This document shows positions 34,469 to 46,255 of a DNA stretch of 64,000 nt, piece by piece. Positions within the stretch are counted from its first letter, which is position 1. Each line of letters begins with the position of its first letter. Origin of the DNA: Neurospora tetrasperma FGSC 2508 (Eukaryota > Ascomycota > Sordariomycetes > Sordariales > Sordariaceae). The notes below the pieces were generated by a model, which worked only from the letters and a program-made list of their open reading frames with translations, ran no database searches and was not told the origin of the DNA. Location: contig NW_009799102.1 of the NCBI RefSeq assembly GCF_000213175.1, positions 462,178-526,177 of the forward strand, in the 5' to 3' direction. Made by a program: the position numbers and the translations under genes.

Positions 34469-36934
34469 GTTGGCGAGTGGAAGGGGAAGGCCGAAAGCTA
34501 AGCAGGATGGCCGAGGAAGTGTGCTGGAGTGTCCAAACTGAGATGCATTCTCAGCGGTTGGGCCAATCCTTTAAGTATTTCTTAACAGGACGACGACATC
34601 ACCACCCTTTCACAAGATTCGTACGTTGCCGGCAGGGTTTTCCTCGGCGATCTCGCAAATACGACCGAAGTACTGCCATCACATATGACGTTGGGCGTGT
34701 TCCGATATTTCCCTCAGCCGGCAGGACGGTTCAACATTCCGCGGCCATCGACACATGTGAATTCGGTGTCAAGCATCGCCATGAAACCCTTGGCGGACTT
34801 GCTCAGATGACTTGCATGAAAGCCAGATGTGTGCAGTCAGGAAATCCGGGGCCCCAGGCTCTCCCACCTCCAGGGTGCCAGCCGTTGGAAATTGCGGGGA
34901 TGCAGCCATGCAAACCGTTGAGTCTTGGTCGTTTCGGTTAGTCGTACCGGTGCTTGTCTTCCTCTTCTGGGCCTTCCTTCAGGGTAGCAACCGGCTTCGT
35001 AGCGTTGCAAACGGCCCGAATCCTTGCCTCCGATACCCCAGACTTGTCGTCTCCGATACCCCAGAATGCCACGTTTTCAGACTCTGTTGCTACCCATATT
35101 ACACCGAGCCAGGTGTAAGCAGCCTTGAAATATGAAGCAGTCGGGCTCGAGGTGAAATGGAAAGTTGGTCGTAAAAAAACCTGGATGTCCGGTTAAAGAG
35201 ATGACATGGTTTTAGCTCAAGCGAGAACGAACTGCCCAGCATCTGTTTTGAGGAACCATTCTTGTCCGCGAAGGTTTGAAGTTCTCTCTCCTTCGACCTG
35301 AACATAATCCTCGGCACCTTCGTCATAAAGTTTCGCTCGGTGTCATTCCGGATTTGCCACTTATGGTCCATCTACATTAGCTTCAGTCCAGCGGGAGAGT
35401 CCTCCGGTGAAGCAACATACTTCATCTAATATTTCTTTTTTTTTCCACACGTTGTCCCATCTGTTAAGCATCAGTGTCAAGTCCGCTGCACCAGGATCAG
35501 GACATATCTCGGTGTTTCTGGCGCCTAAGCCCCTCCTTGGCCGCCACCACACTCCCACGTCTTGTTAAAGATAATCCGCGCCAGCTTGATGTTGATGTAA
35601 AAGGTCACCAACACATCTCTGTCTCTTGGCAATCGCATCCCCTCGGGCAGATAGATGCTATTGAACTGCAGGTCACAAGTGACGATTCACTGTCCCTCGT
35701 TTTCATGGTATAGGTCAGGTTGGTCACGGATTTGGTGATGTAGATACAGAGAGAGCAGGTAACATTGTTCGCAGCGCATGTTATTTAGATGAATGGTGAT
35801 TCCTCCAGACGGTATAGCCCGAAAGGCTTTTGTCAGCAGGTGATGATGAAGAACGGCCTAAATGGGTAAATGGGTACGTTGGAAGTATCCACATCCATGG
35901 TTGTCGTAGCGCTTTCCCACAGGCGTATATCTATCTGGCTTGATGTTGTTTTCAGGTTCTTGCGAATTTTTCAACTGCCAACACAACAGCCACGAAAGTG
36001 TTTACTCCCTTCTTTGTTTGTGCTTCATGTGTTGTGTATCCGACGGCCAACTACTCCAGCCGCTGACTACCAACAGCCAACGGGTACAAAACCACCAACT
36101 GCCGAGAACCAGGAGCCAACCATCCCGTCCGTCGAGAGTGCAGAAGATACTCCGTATGGTGAGACACAACATTGAGCGTCAAGTCTGCGACAATCACTCT
36201 GTTCTACAGAGGCGAAGGTAGATCTGGGATTAAAATGTATCACTTGGCCGCTTACAGAGTGAAGTCGAAAGAATCTCATGTACGAGGTGTTGATGTGGTT
36301 GCTGGTGGCGCATTAAAGTCGTTGCGATGAGTTCTGGCGAAAGCAACAAAAGTTCGTGCTTGCGAAAACGAGGTGCGAACATAAAAGGGAAGGAAGTAAG
36401 AAGCCAAAGGTGGGAGTGCTTTCAAACAAAGGGCGAGATGACGTTGTCTGCCGTGGTCCACCTGTGTTGGACTGCAGGCGCATCTGGACTGCGTGTCTGC
36501 GCCCAACGAAGCGCTCATCCGTTAACCGCTGGAAAGGCACACAACTGTCTCAAGTCGAGGAAGACGACAAAAGGAACTCTCGAGATATTCCTGTCAGTGT
36601 AGTGTGGAGATGAACTGGCAAACAGAGGCACGATGCTCGAGATCACATCTGTTGGTGATAGCAGCAACTCCCAGTATACCCGCGCGCTACAGAATCAAGA
36701 GAGAATTGTGTTTCGACATGTCATGGCTATGTGCTCTAGTATCTCCTGGGCATATAAATCACTTTGTCCCTCATGGTGTTGAATTGTGACCTCCTCACAT
36801 TGAAATAAGTACGAGTCTGCCGGGCAGCAATCATCCATCCTTCTTCGTCAGGAGGAGCATCAACACGGAACACGACATCAAGACAACCAAACCACCAACT
36901 AGCACTATACACTCGCATTACTCAACGAGCTAGA
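34469..36934. other. Divergent intergenic region upstream of two secreted-protein genes
   Basis: About 2.5 kb between the LPMO (minus) and the cyanovirin-like gene (plus). It holds several CGG-containing sites near the LPMO start and a TATAAA near the right end. ORFs up to 154 aa occur but show no domain, and the largest overlaps the LPMO promoter. Confidence 0.5.
36753..36758 (+). promoter_or_regulatory. Candidate TATA box of the cyanovirin-like gene
   Basis: TATAAA about 180 bp upstream of the ATG at 36935. The spacing is acceptable for fungi; no other evidence. Confidence 0.3.
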
Positions 36935-37713
36935 ATGCATTACTCATCTGTTCTTGAAGGGCTCTTCCTCTCCTTTTCAATATTCAGCCTCGGATCCACC
37001 GCCAGCATCTCACCTCTACAAACAAGTGACGGCCAGCTTCATGAAGCTCGCGAAGTCAAGAAGGCAGGATTCAGCAAGAAATGCTGGGACTACAAGTGGA
37101 ACAAAGAGACATGCGTCCTTCGGGCTACCTGTAAAGTCGACAAGAAGAAGACCGAGTACAGCAGCGAGATCGACGTGAACACATGTCTCGCCAACTTTGT
37201 GCCGAGAGACGCGACAGCGGAAAACGAGGACTCACAGGGGAATTTCAATAACGGATTATTGAATTGGCAGTTTGCGCCCATGGAGGTCTATCGATTGAAG
37301 AAGGCCAGTGGAAAGTAAGTGTAGCACATTTTTTTTCTCTACGGTAGTATCTCTAGATTGGGCCCAGAATCATGAGATGAGACAAGTTGTCATGGAAGTG
37401 TCTACATACTAACCGATAAGTAGGGCAATCCTTAAGAACGCCTGTCAAGATAGACACCATTGCTACATTGCTGATGAGGACCTCAAGGGCAAGAAGGGGC
37501 ACGAGCCAGTGTTGCAGTGCGCAAAGCAAAGAAATAAGCGGCCGGTGATCATTCCGTTGGGTAAGCTTGCCCACCTTCGCTCCAGAAGTAATCTGCACAC
37601 GTTTTCATGACTTGACTGTGCTTTTTTTTGCTGTATGTTAACGTCAAACAGATATCGGTATCGGTCTCGACGACAAGGGACAGCTGGGGTGCTTGCCACA
37701 CCCAGAGGATTAG
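36935..37713 (+). CDS. Secreted cyanovirin-N-like (CVNH) protein
   Basis: Exons 36935-37314, 37424-37560 and 37652-37713 give 192 aa. Residues 1 to about 24 form a signal peptide. Two halves read like cyanovirin-N repeats: FSKKCWDYKW, CVLRATCKVDKK, SSEIDVNTCLANF, NGLLNWQ in the first, and KNACQD, PVLQCAKQ, IIPLDIGIGLDDKGQLGC in the second. The order Cys, L-x-A-x-C, (S)xIDLN-like strand, then G-x-L-x-W/C is the family pattern. CVNH proteins are mannose-binding lectins in fungi and ferns, and the extra Cys residues suit a secreted, disulfide-bonded form. A link of about 30 residues, rich in Asn/Glu, interrupts the first repeat. The introns have GTAAGT/CTAAC/TAG and GTAAGC/CAG. The call rests on pattern matching and should be confirmed by profile search. 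Confidence 0.65.
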
Positions 37714-40115
37714 GTTGTTGAAGGGTGATGACTTTAAAATGAATCTGGAAGTAGATGAGGAATTTACAATTAATTTTTGAACGTTCTGCGTTTGTGTGAA
37801 AGGAAATTATTTAGCACCGGATGTTGTCTTTCTCCGTTCTTGCTATTCTCAAAGTGACTGCTTTTCATGTCTTCTGTCCCTCGCCCCTTCCCTTCTGATT
37901 CCTTTTCGCCTTCCTTTCAAGCACTCTTAACGACTATTACCCACCTACCTACCTCGAGGTTCAAGTACCTACAACCACTGCCATCCTGCACCATAAACGC
38001 CTCGTCCTCCAGCAACTAGAAAACCCTCTACTATTTTCACGCCCCTTTACGGTCATCGAAGCAAGAGAGCTCCCCATTGCTGTTGTAAACATAATCCCCT
38101 AGAAGAAGACATCCGTTAACCAAGAATAGGACCAAGCAATGTATACAATTGTAAGGAAAGTAATACTCACACGTCGGTATGAAGTGGTATTAACATCTTG
38201 TTTTTGTAGGCGTATTTCCTTCCTTGTTCAAATTGCTAGGTGGTAGGTAAATCCAGATGTTGTAAGACTTGATTGTTGATAGAGATACAAAAAACCAGCG
38301 GCCACTATCCTATTTCACGAAAATGGTATCTTCATGTACAAGTAATCGTGACGCCTTTTACCACGATCACCACGCGGTATTCCATAGCTCGATATCTATC
38401 AATGATCACCACACACAACAGATCTCTTCAGTCCTAATACGCGTATGTCAGTGTGTTCTTCCTCAAACTACTTTCTCGTTGCAGTGAACATGGCAAACAA
38501 CTCCCAGGCTGATATAGATGACGACCAGCGCGATAACATCGAGGCACAAAGGGCAACTCACCGAGGAAGCAGGCCACTCAGCTAATCCACACCAGCTAGA
38601 GAGTTGACCAATGTATACAAATGTTCCCAAGCATCGCCGACCCGATCAGTCCCCATGACGAACACCTCACTCGCTCCCAACAAGACCACTTCGGAAATTG
38701 AACAATTATTGAAAACCAAAATACACTCGTCATTCTCCGCCGCGAGGAGGCAAGCGCATCACGATCATACCATCCTCAAACCAAAGCTAACAAAGTATTG
38801 CGTTGAGAGCTTCAAGTTCATATATCTTGGTATTTCTTTTTCCGTGCAAAGGGACTTCAAGAGTAAGAATCCATCAACGAAATATACAAAACCAGGACCA
38901 AACTCGCAATGCATCGATCACAACTGGAACATCTTAACACAGGAAGTGGCCCGTGCGGCACACCTCGCACCCGGCAATCTACCTAACCTAGAGGTAACCA
39001 TCGTGGAAGCTACTACCTACCGAGCACACCAAGACACTCGACAATTTGAGAGGCCTCCCTCCCTCCCTGTGTTCTAAACTGCTCTTTGATAAATCCTCTC
39101 AGTGGCATTGATATACAATGAAATGCTACCTATTACCAACCCTTAGTTTCCTTCGAACACTCTATAGTAAAAAGGGGGGGCTGTACAAAGAGGTAGGTAG
39201 GTAGGTCAGAAACGCACGCGCCTCTACTATCAGCAGCAGCAGTAGGGCGTTTATGCAAGGCCGAATCACACAAGGCTGTCGATACGGCAGCAATAAGGTA
39301 CTCCCGCCCGTCGCTTTCAAGGTACGAGTGTCGACTTCAAGCTGTCAGGGCAGGGCAGTCGGGTGCACCTACTGGAGAATTGGGGGTTTGTTAGTAAACT
39401 CGTGCAGTTGGTTTTACATGGAACATCATGTATGTACATACCGACCTGGCAGTAGCCGAGTTGAGAAGTTTCCCCTTAATCCTACATTCTGAATAAACTC
39501 GCTATAACTCCAGTTGTTGCAGTATATACTCCAGGTCGTTTGCTGAAAACAGATGTTGTTTGCGAATGCGCTGGCGCGGTAAAGTGATGAGTGGTATATC
39601 TGTGAGCATCTGCTGTGCTAAATAAGTTGACCGCATGCGAAGACTGTGAATTTGACAATCAAACAGAGTTCATTTCATTCAGACGAACATATCATTCAAG
39701 CAATGCGCTTTGAGATAGCTTTTGATACATAGAGTGTGGTGGTTTCTTTTATCTGAACGATTTTTGTAACTTCAAATATAGCCGTCTCCATCACATAGAA
39801 CCCCAAATCATATCTACCGCTGTCGCCTTTCCTGAAAATGTGCGTTGTATCCCCCCCCATCGTACCTCGACAGGCTCGCGGGTCGTGTCGCGTGCCCATA
39901 TCACACATCGAAAGCCAGTAAAGTAACCGCAATATTGAACTCCACGTACTGATGGAAGTAAAACAAATTTCCGAAAGCAAACGCCAAATTTGAACATGGA
40001 ACATCGTAAAACCCATACTGTTCATCAGAGTTAGAAACGCATACCGGGCCCAACCGAGACAGGGTCAGAGTTGGGCGTTTCTATCCCTGACGAGAGTACA
40101 TCGCGTGCCCGGGCC
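37714..40115. other. Intergenic region with doubtful small ORFs
   Basis: About 2.4 kb, more A/T-rich than its surroundings. An ORF at 38604-39077 (157 aa) and a 31-codon ORF from 38490 show no known domain and no splice link. ACCTACCT motifs cluster near 37943 and AGGTAGGT near 39190. Confidence 0.5.
38604..39077 (+). CDS. Doubtful hypothetical ORF
   Basis: A 157-residue open frame without a recognisable domain, signal or membrane segment. Base composition here is A/T-richer than in neighbouring genes and there is no splice support. It is listed because it is the longest ORF in a 2.4 kb gap; a chance ORF is more likely. Confidence 0.12.
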   Translation: MTNVYKCSQASPTRSVPMTNTSLAPNKTTSEIEQLLKTKIHSSFSAARRQAHHDHTILKPKLTKYCVESFKFIYLGISFSVQRDFKSKNPSTKYTKPGPNSQCIDHNWNILTQEVARAAHLAPGNLPNLEVTIVEATTYRAHQDTRQFERPPSLPVF

Positions 40116-41375
40116 CTAACGTGGAAAATCAAGACCGGCTGGGTCTATGCCTATCTCATCACTGAAATCATCGACATCGGCCGATTCATCTCCCAGCTGC
40201 TGCGCCCACGTTGAGGTTGAGAACATGCTTTGAGACTGTGACTGAGAAGAGGGCATTCCGATCGAGTCCGATATACTGCTGTCCATGTTGATCTGAGACT
40301 GGGCAGGGGCAATCGTCTGGGCCATGGCGCTGATCTTCTTTTCGTAGTGACCGAGCACATTCGCCATTTCTGGCAGTCCCAAGAGTTCGACGATGAGAGC
40401 CTTACAGCGCTCATTGTCGGTAATCTGGGCACGCATGTTGGCCTCCAGCTGGAGGATTGTGCGGTGTTGCTCTTTGCACTTTTCCTCCAAGTCATTGATG
40501 TAGTCTAAGATATAAGTCAGTGGACAAGTCCATCGCAAGCAGAATCACACAAAGGTAAACTCACCCTTTTTGCGGGCACGGAAATTGCGAGCCGAGACTT
40601 TGTTGCGAAGTTGACGCCTCTGCGCTGAAGTCATACCCTTGGCCTCCTCGCCCTTGAGTACCCGCTCGTCTTCGTCGAGGTCGTCCTCATCCCTGTGCTT
40701 TCCCCGTTTGCTGAGCTTGGGAAACTCGCACGGCCTGTCTTCAATGACGACGGGCAATGTCTTCATGTTGTTGACCAATCGCTGAAGCTTGGTGCGCTTC
40801 TCGATACGATGGTATTGATCAGTTTGTCGATGTGTGATGGCGAGGTACTTGTCCTTCTCGCTTAGATGGTTTGCTTGTTCGTTAGCGAGACCAAAGTTGC
40901 GACCGGGACCAGAGCCGGGACCGGGAATGCGATGCTGACGGGGCGCAAGAGGAGTCGTCGCGGGGGTAGTGTTCCAGCCGGAAACGGGTTGCTGAGGGAT
41001 GGTGAAGGGAGTGGGGATGGAGAAGTTGATGGAGTTGATGGAATTGTCCCCTGCCCAGTCGAAGTTGGGACCCGAGTGTTGGATGGAGTCGAGATAGGTG
41101 GGCCCGTTTCCTGTTGGCTGCGCTTCCAAGACCTGCGATTGCGTAACAAGCGATGGTTGGGTTGGAAAGTTTGCCGTCAATCGCTTGGTGTTCTCGAGAG
41201 CGCTGAAGGCGTCATTCGCGTGCTGGCCGATGGCGAAGCTATTGTCGAAGCCAAGTCCGGCGAAGAGCAGGTCAGAGTGATACGGTGACTGGTCCCAAGC
41301 GGTTCCGGGTTGGTTTGCGTCCAGGAAGAGTTCGCTGGGATTGACAGTCTTATTTACGGAATTGGTGACGTTCAT
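40116..41375 (-). CDS. bZIP transcription factor
   Basis: Exons (minus) 41375-40565 and 40504-40116 give 399 aa; the intron has GTGAGT, CTGAC and TAG and falls exactly at the end of the basic region. The basic region RRQLRNKVSARNFRARKK joins DYINDLEEKCKEQ and a leucine-zipper-like helix. The DNA-contact signature reads N-x2-S-A-x2-F-R, close to the Pap1/Yap pattern (F-R) but with Ser-Ala where that family has Ala-Gln. The N-terminal 270 residues are Asn/Pro/Gln/Thr-rich and the C-terminus (DESADVDDFSDEIGID) is acidic, a likely activation region. It should act in the nucleus as a dimer. The first in-frame ATG is at 41375; the frame is open further upstream but only with non-ATG codons before a stop at 41643. 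Confidence 0.9.
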
Positions 41376-41544
41376 GTCGGAGTGGCCCGTGATGGGGGTC
41401 GGTGGTTGTTGTCGGTTGAGATGGAAACCGTCCGCTGGATGCTGGCCAGAGCTGGGTGGGTGATTGAGATGGAAGGATGGAAAGGAACGGGCGGATCGTC
41501 TGGCGGGGGGGAACTGTCGGCGGCGGCGTTGGGGCACCCAGAGT

Positions 41545-41807
41545 TCAAGTAAGGAACAGGGCAACGCCAGGCAAGTGACAGAGACAGCGATCCATTGGAG
41601 GAGCCCGGGCAGGGATGGCACAGGCTCTAGTGGCTGGGCTTCTCACGCCGAACGGGCTTGGAACGCTAAAGTGCCATGAGGGTTAGCGTGTGACCGTGCT
41701 GCTCCAGGGTGGACGGCCGATGCCTGTGGTTGGGTGTGTGGGAATCGGCAATACCTGTCCTCGCAAGAGAGCCCCAGGAGACGTCGCTTAACACATTTGG
41801 ACGACAT
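41545..41807 (-). promoter_or_regulatory. Upstream ORF and leader intron of the bZIP gene
   Basis: An ATG at 41807 opens a small frame. A good intron follows (41754-41666: GTATTG donor, CTAAC branch, TTTAG acceptor). Spliced, the uORF encodes 57 residues and stops at 41545; unspliced, it encodes 54 residues and stops at 41643. Both end before the main ATG at 41375. uORFs of this kind commonly lower translation of fungal bZIP factors (as in GCN4/cpc-1), so translational control is plausible. Confidence 0.55.
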
Positions 41808-44800
41808 GATCTCTATAGTTTGATAGTACGATACCAACCCGGACGAACCGCTTGTACCGGGGTCCTTCCGGATTGGGCGGGCTGATGCACCCCCCACCGC
41901 CCGGGACGCGTAATACAGTTGCCTGGGGTTGGATGGTGTGCATACTGTACTAGATCGTGAGATAAAATACAAAAGTAAAAGGTGAGGATGGATGTTGTTC
42001 CATGGAGAGAGAAGTTGGGACAAGATGTCGTCAGCTTCGATGAAGGTTTGAGGTTGTTTCGACGGACCGGGCCACTGGCTCAGTCATTTTCTTGAAAGCT
42101 TGGAAGCAGCATGATGTAGAGGTACCTCTAGGTAGCACCCGACGGTAGTGTCGCCAGTCGCACATCTTCAAAGCTTGTTAAGGCAGGTACTTAAGTTGGT
42201 ATAAGGCAGCCTGCTATGCATGTCGATAGTAAAGCGGTTTCCCGAGTACCGTGTACGACCAACGATGACAGCATTCTCCCTTGATTTCAAAGCTGTATCT
42301 ATAAGGGTTATGTCTTACCTGACAAGTCTCGGCCACTCGGGGCTGCCATCAAATTCACGGGCGGTTAAGGAGTAAGGACCTCTCAACCCGACACTCTGCA
42401 TTTACGATAATTAAATTAAGTGAGGCCTCTTAGCTTGGATGTTACAAGTATTTCTTAACATCCACTCATAACATCCCCCAAATCTCAGCCTTAACAGAGC
42501 ATCAACGCTCATTCAGATTGGCTCAAGCAGCTCAAACGAGCACTCGCACCTAGGTAGGTAGGAGCAATCTGATTGCCAACAATCCTCGAACTCCCGTCCT
42601 TATAACTGTGCCTTAACTCGACGTGCAAAGCCATCTTAACCCAGCTGAACGGTGGGTCTTTGGTCGATCCGACAATCTCAACTGCGCCTCTGTGCCAGTC
42701 AGGGCACCTCGAGCCGATACCATGACACTCATGCAAGGAGGACCAGAAGGCTTGACTTTGCTGCACATGGCAAAGTTGGAGCCCCGACACTGACCCAGAA
42801 GCAGTTATTGTGCCCTGCCGACCAACCTAAAAGACATACATAGGAAACCTAACTAAGGTAGGTACACCACGGGGAGGTGGAGTTTCGATCGCCGACATGT
42901 CCGTTTCAGGTGTCTCCAACGGCCCGTCCCCGCACCCGGACCTCCGGGTTCCCCGTCGGGGTGCCGCTCAGTCGGGCAATGTCGGCGCCTCATTGTCCGT
43001 TGGATTGCCGTTTCATCAACCTATCTGGGCTGTTCTTTATTTTTAAGACACTCCAGTCGGCACTAGACACGCATCATCAACGCCTTTGGTGAGGCGTTTC
43101 CCGAAACCCATTCACGGCAGTTGAGAGTGACATGAGTGGCTCCAAGCGTCTTGCAGTGCCGTGGCTGAGCACACAACGCTAGGCATTTTGTCAAATACAC
43201 TACTTTGTATCCGCGGATCGCCAGGGCAACCCTGGTTTCGTCATTTCTGTCACTGAAATGGAAGCACTTGAGTGGTGGATACTGACGCAGAACACGTAAC
43301 CATCACCATCACGAACTTCTAGAACACTTCAGTTTTGAGCTCCCCTGAACGGTTGGTTTCTTTCTAGCGAGGCCCCTTGGATGCGACTCTGAAACTGTCA
43401 CAGATTGGCGCTAACAAGACAGGCCCCTTTCTGTCCTGCAGATGGCCATGATCATCATCATTTGTGTTTCATGAACTTTGAGAGCTTCGTAAATTGGTGT
43501 TGATAAAAGGCCAGGACAAGGGCCGGATCGTGTCTCGTCGAAGGTCGGCCTTTTCAAGGTGGAGACTGCAGAGCGTAAGAACGTAGTCCCGGATCTGCCC
43601 TGGACTCACTGTCGTTCAATGATCTAGAAGCCTCAATCTCGATGACTCCAAAACGACCTTCCCGGTAATGTGTCGTCAGTACAGTCTCTTAACTTGCTGT
43701 GCAAGCCAACTAGAGGTAGGTATAGGATGATTTCAAGCACTTGTGTAAAAGTGGACGGATCGATGTTTTCCTGGGTCTGAAATTAGGGTGAGGAACGCAA
43801 TATCAGGGTTACCGTGACCTACAGGAACAATCTAGGGTTAAGCTCGAGAAAGAACGACACCATACCCGCTTGGCTTCACGTGCGTCTTATCTTATCGTAA
43901 AGCCCACAATTAGCCGGCTTGGCAAGTCTCGTCAGCGGCCGCACGAGCCACCCCCTCACTGGTCCCTTGGATCAAGTCCCTGATCCTGACCATTAAAAAG
44001 ACGAACTCCAACATCAGATATGAACAGCTATTTTACAGAACGGTCTAGCATGCCATGATATTGTTGGTAAAGAAGGTGAGTTATCATATTCAATACTGGC
44101 ATTTCCACATGGCCGGGTCGTGGAGCCATTCCGGGTCGTGTAAGCGCACTATACCTTCTACAGCGTGCGGTCAGGTAAGCTTCTGTCTCCAATATAACTG
44201 AAGAATCGGGAACGTGTCCTTTTGCCGCAGAGAGATAATGATGGGATGGAATTGATGAAGCCAACGAAAGGGACGAGAATGCCCAGCGCCGCGGGCCCCG
44301 AGTGTTGACTAAGACAGCGCCGCTAGAGCGCCCGAATCGGGGAATTTGTGGTCCGTCGACGACCTGTAGCAACCAATTGGACGACCCCGAATCTGTTGAA
44401 GTTGAGAGGTTGTCGCCAACAACACATGTGCTGGATTCTGGATGGCGGCGAATTTGGCCAAGTTCGGACCGCCTGCGTTCCGCAACGGAGGTGTCACTGC
44501 TCCGGTCGGTGCTTCTGGTTTGTCTGGGCAATCGCATCCAGCCTTGGCCTTTTTTTTGCCGGCGGCCGGCCCAAGCCAAAGGGAACTGTCCAGACAGAGT
44601 GTCCATCCCGCAGTCTGCAGCTACACTACTAGTTAAATAAAATCTGTCGCGATCCATCATCATCTCCGTGACTCCGTCTCTTTGCCAACGCAATCCATCT
44701 ACCGCCAGTTGCGCATATTCTTCCCGTTGATTCTTTGTTGTCGACACCCAACGTCGTCAACGTCGTTTATTTGGTTATAGTCTTTTCTAATCTCTCCGCC

Positions 44801-44821
44801 CCGCGGTCAAACATATTCACA
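41808..44821. other. Intergenic, no supportable gene
   Basis: About 3 kb. TAGGTAGG motifs occur near 42550, 42855 and 43711. The ORF at 44028-44747 (minus, 239 aa) overlaps the PHO88 promoter, lacks domains and has unconvincing composition. Confidence 0.55.
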
Positions 44822-45572
44822 ATGGGTCTCTCCCCGCAAATGTAAGAAACACGACCGCCTGCCGAACGCGCGAACAACGTGCCGCCGTGTCCTCGACGTC
44901 GGGTCGCGATCGGGTATCGGATTCCAGTTACTAACATATGTGTACAGCACCAACCTGATCATCATCCTTGGTATGATGCAGGTCGCCAAGAAGATTCCCT
45001 TCGAGGACCCCAACGTTCTCAACCTCTGCCGCGCTCTTTACGCGCTCAGCAATGTCATCATCCTCTGCATCCACCTCTACATCATGAACACCATCAACAA
45101 GAAGAAGGGTATGTCGCGCTTCCTCTCCCTCGAGAGAGACGTGAATTCACAGTCTGCTAACTTTGGTCTCTCCACAGACCTCACCACCCTCAAGTACGTT
45201 GAGCCGGCGCCGATGGGTTCCACTGAGGAGGGCAAGCTCGTCACCACCACTATCCACGCCTACGATCTCGCCCAGTCCAAGCAGCTCCTGCGCTCCCAGA
45301 TGATGGGCGTCTTCATGATGGGCGTCATGCACCTCTACTTCAAGTACACCAACCCCCTCCTCATCCAGAGCATCATCCCCCTCAAGGGCGCCTTCGAGTC
45401 CAACCTTGCCAAGATCCACATCTTTGGCCAGCCCGCCAGCGGCGACCTCAAGCGTCCCTTCAAGCAGTCTGCTGGTCTGATGGCCGGTCTCCAGGGCGGC
45501 GCTGCTCAGAGCGACAAGAAGGCTGTTGAGGCTGCCGAGCGTGCTGGCCGCGGTGGCGCCAAGGAGGAGTAA
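44822..45572 (+). CDS. pho88: PHO88/SND3 endoplasmic reticulum membrane protein
   Basis: Exons 44822-44841, 44948-45108 and 45178-45572 give 191 aa, close to yeast Pho88 (188). The first exon is only 20 nt and encodes MGLSPQ plus two bases; both introns have CTAAC branch sites. The family signature is clear: NLIIILGMMQVAKKIPFED, then NVLNLCRALYALSN and IHLYIMNTINKKKD as the first membrane helices, and later QLLRSQMMGVFMMGVMHLYF. The C-terminal tail is Gly/Ala/Lys-rich and hydrophilic. Pho88 was first described in phosphate transport and is now known as Snd3, a membrane component of SRP-independent targeting to the ER. Codon use suggests strong expression. Confidence 0.95.
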
Positions 45573-46255
45573 AGCGATTCAAATCAATCGCCTTTGGAAA
45601 TGCTGCATGGTGCAGGAAGAAGAAAAAAAAAAAAAAAAGGAAGGGAAACAGGTTATACACGACCGTGCCGGCTATCATCTGGGCGGGTAATACTTTTGTA
45701 CCAATATGGCTTTTAAAGCATTGGCAATTTACGTATAGACATGACATCCTTTGGTTCAGGTTAGACGGATGGGCGGTGGTTAATGGGATTAAGCAAATGG
45801 CGGATAAGCGAGACAGTCCGCTTAGAAGCCTACGTTGCCAGGACATTGGAGTAGTAAACAATACACTACTATCTGGATTGGCATACTATTTGCTGACTTC
45901 AAATGTCCTGTTGTTGTGGATTTGACTACTTTTGTCAGGTTGTCGCCATTGCCGAGGATGTGGCAATACTCTCTGCGGCGGACTCTGGCGCCTTGGAACG
46001 AAGCGGCGAAGCAGCATTTGCTTGTTTGGCTGATGCCTGCCGAATCGATCCAAACAGCGTCATCGAGGGGCCGATGCACAGTATTTGCTTTCGCGACACA
46101 GCACGTTCTGTGAATGTACTTTTCCCTTCAATAACCATTACCAATTCTTTTCTATGTTTTGTTGAAGATACTTCTGAATGCCTAATATTTTCTGATGACA
46201 ATTCCCTCTCACAAATAATATAATCAACACTGCGCCACAGCTAGCAACTTCCACA
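45573..46255. other. Intergenic between PHO88 and RAD14
   Basis: PHO88 3' UTR and RAD14 promoter. A run of A residues lies at about 45624-45639. No gene seen. Confidence 0.6.

Noticed and set aside
41376-41621. 82-codon N-terminal extension of the bZIP protein
   Set aside because: The frame is open but begins with GTG at 41621 and has no ATG before 41375.
44028-44747. 239-codon minus-strand ORF next to PHO88
   Set aside because: It overlaps the PHO88 promoter, has competing ORFs in other frames and no recognisable motif.
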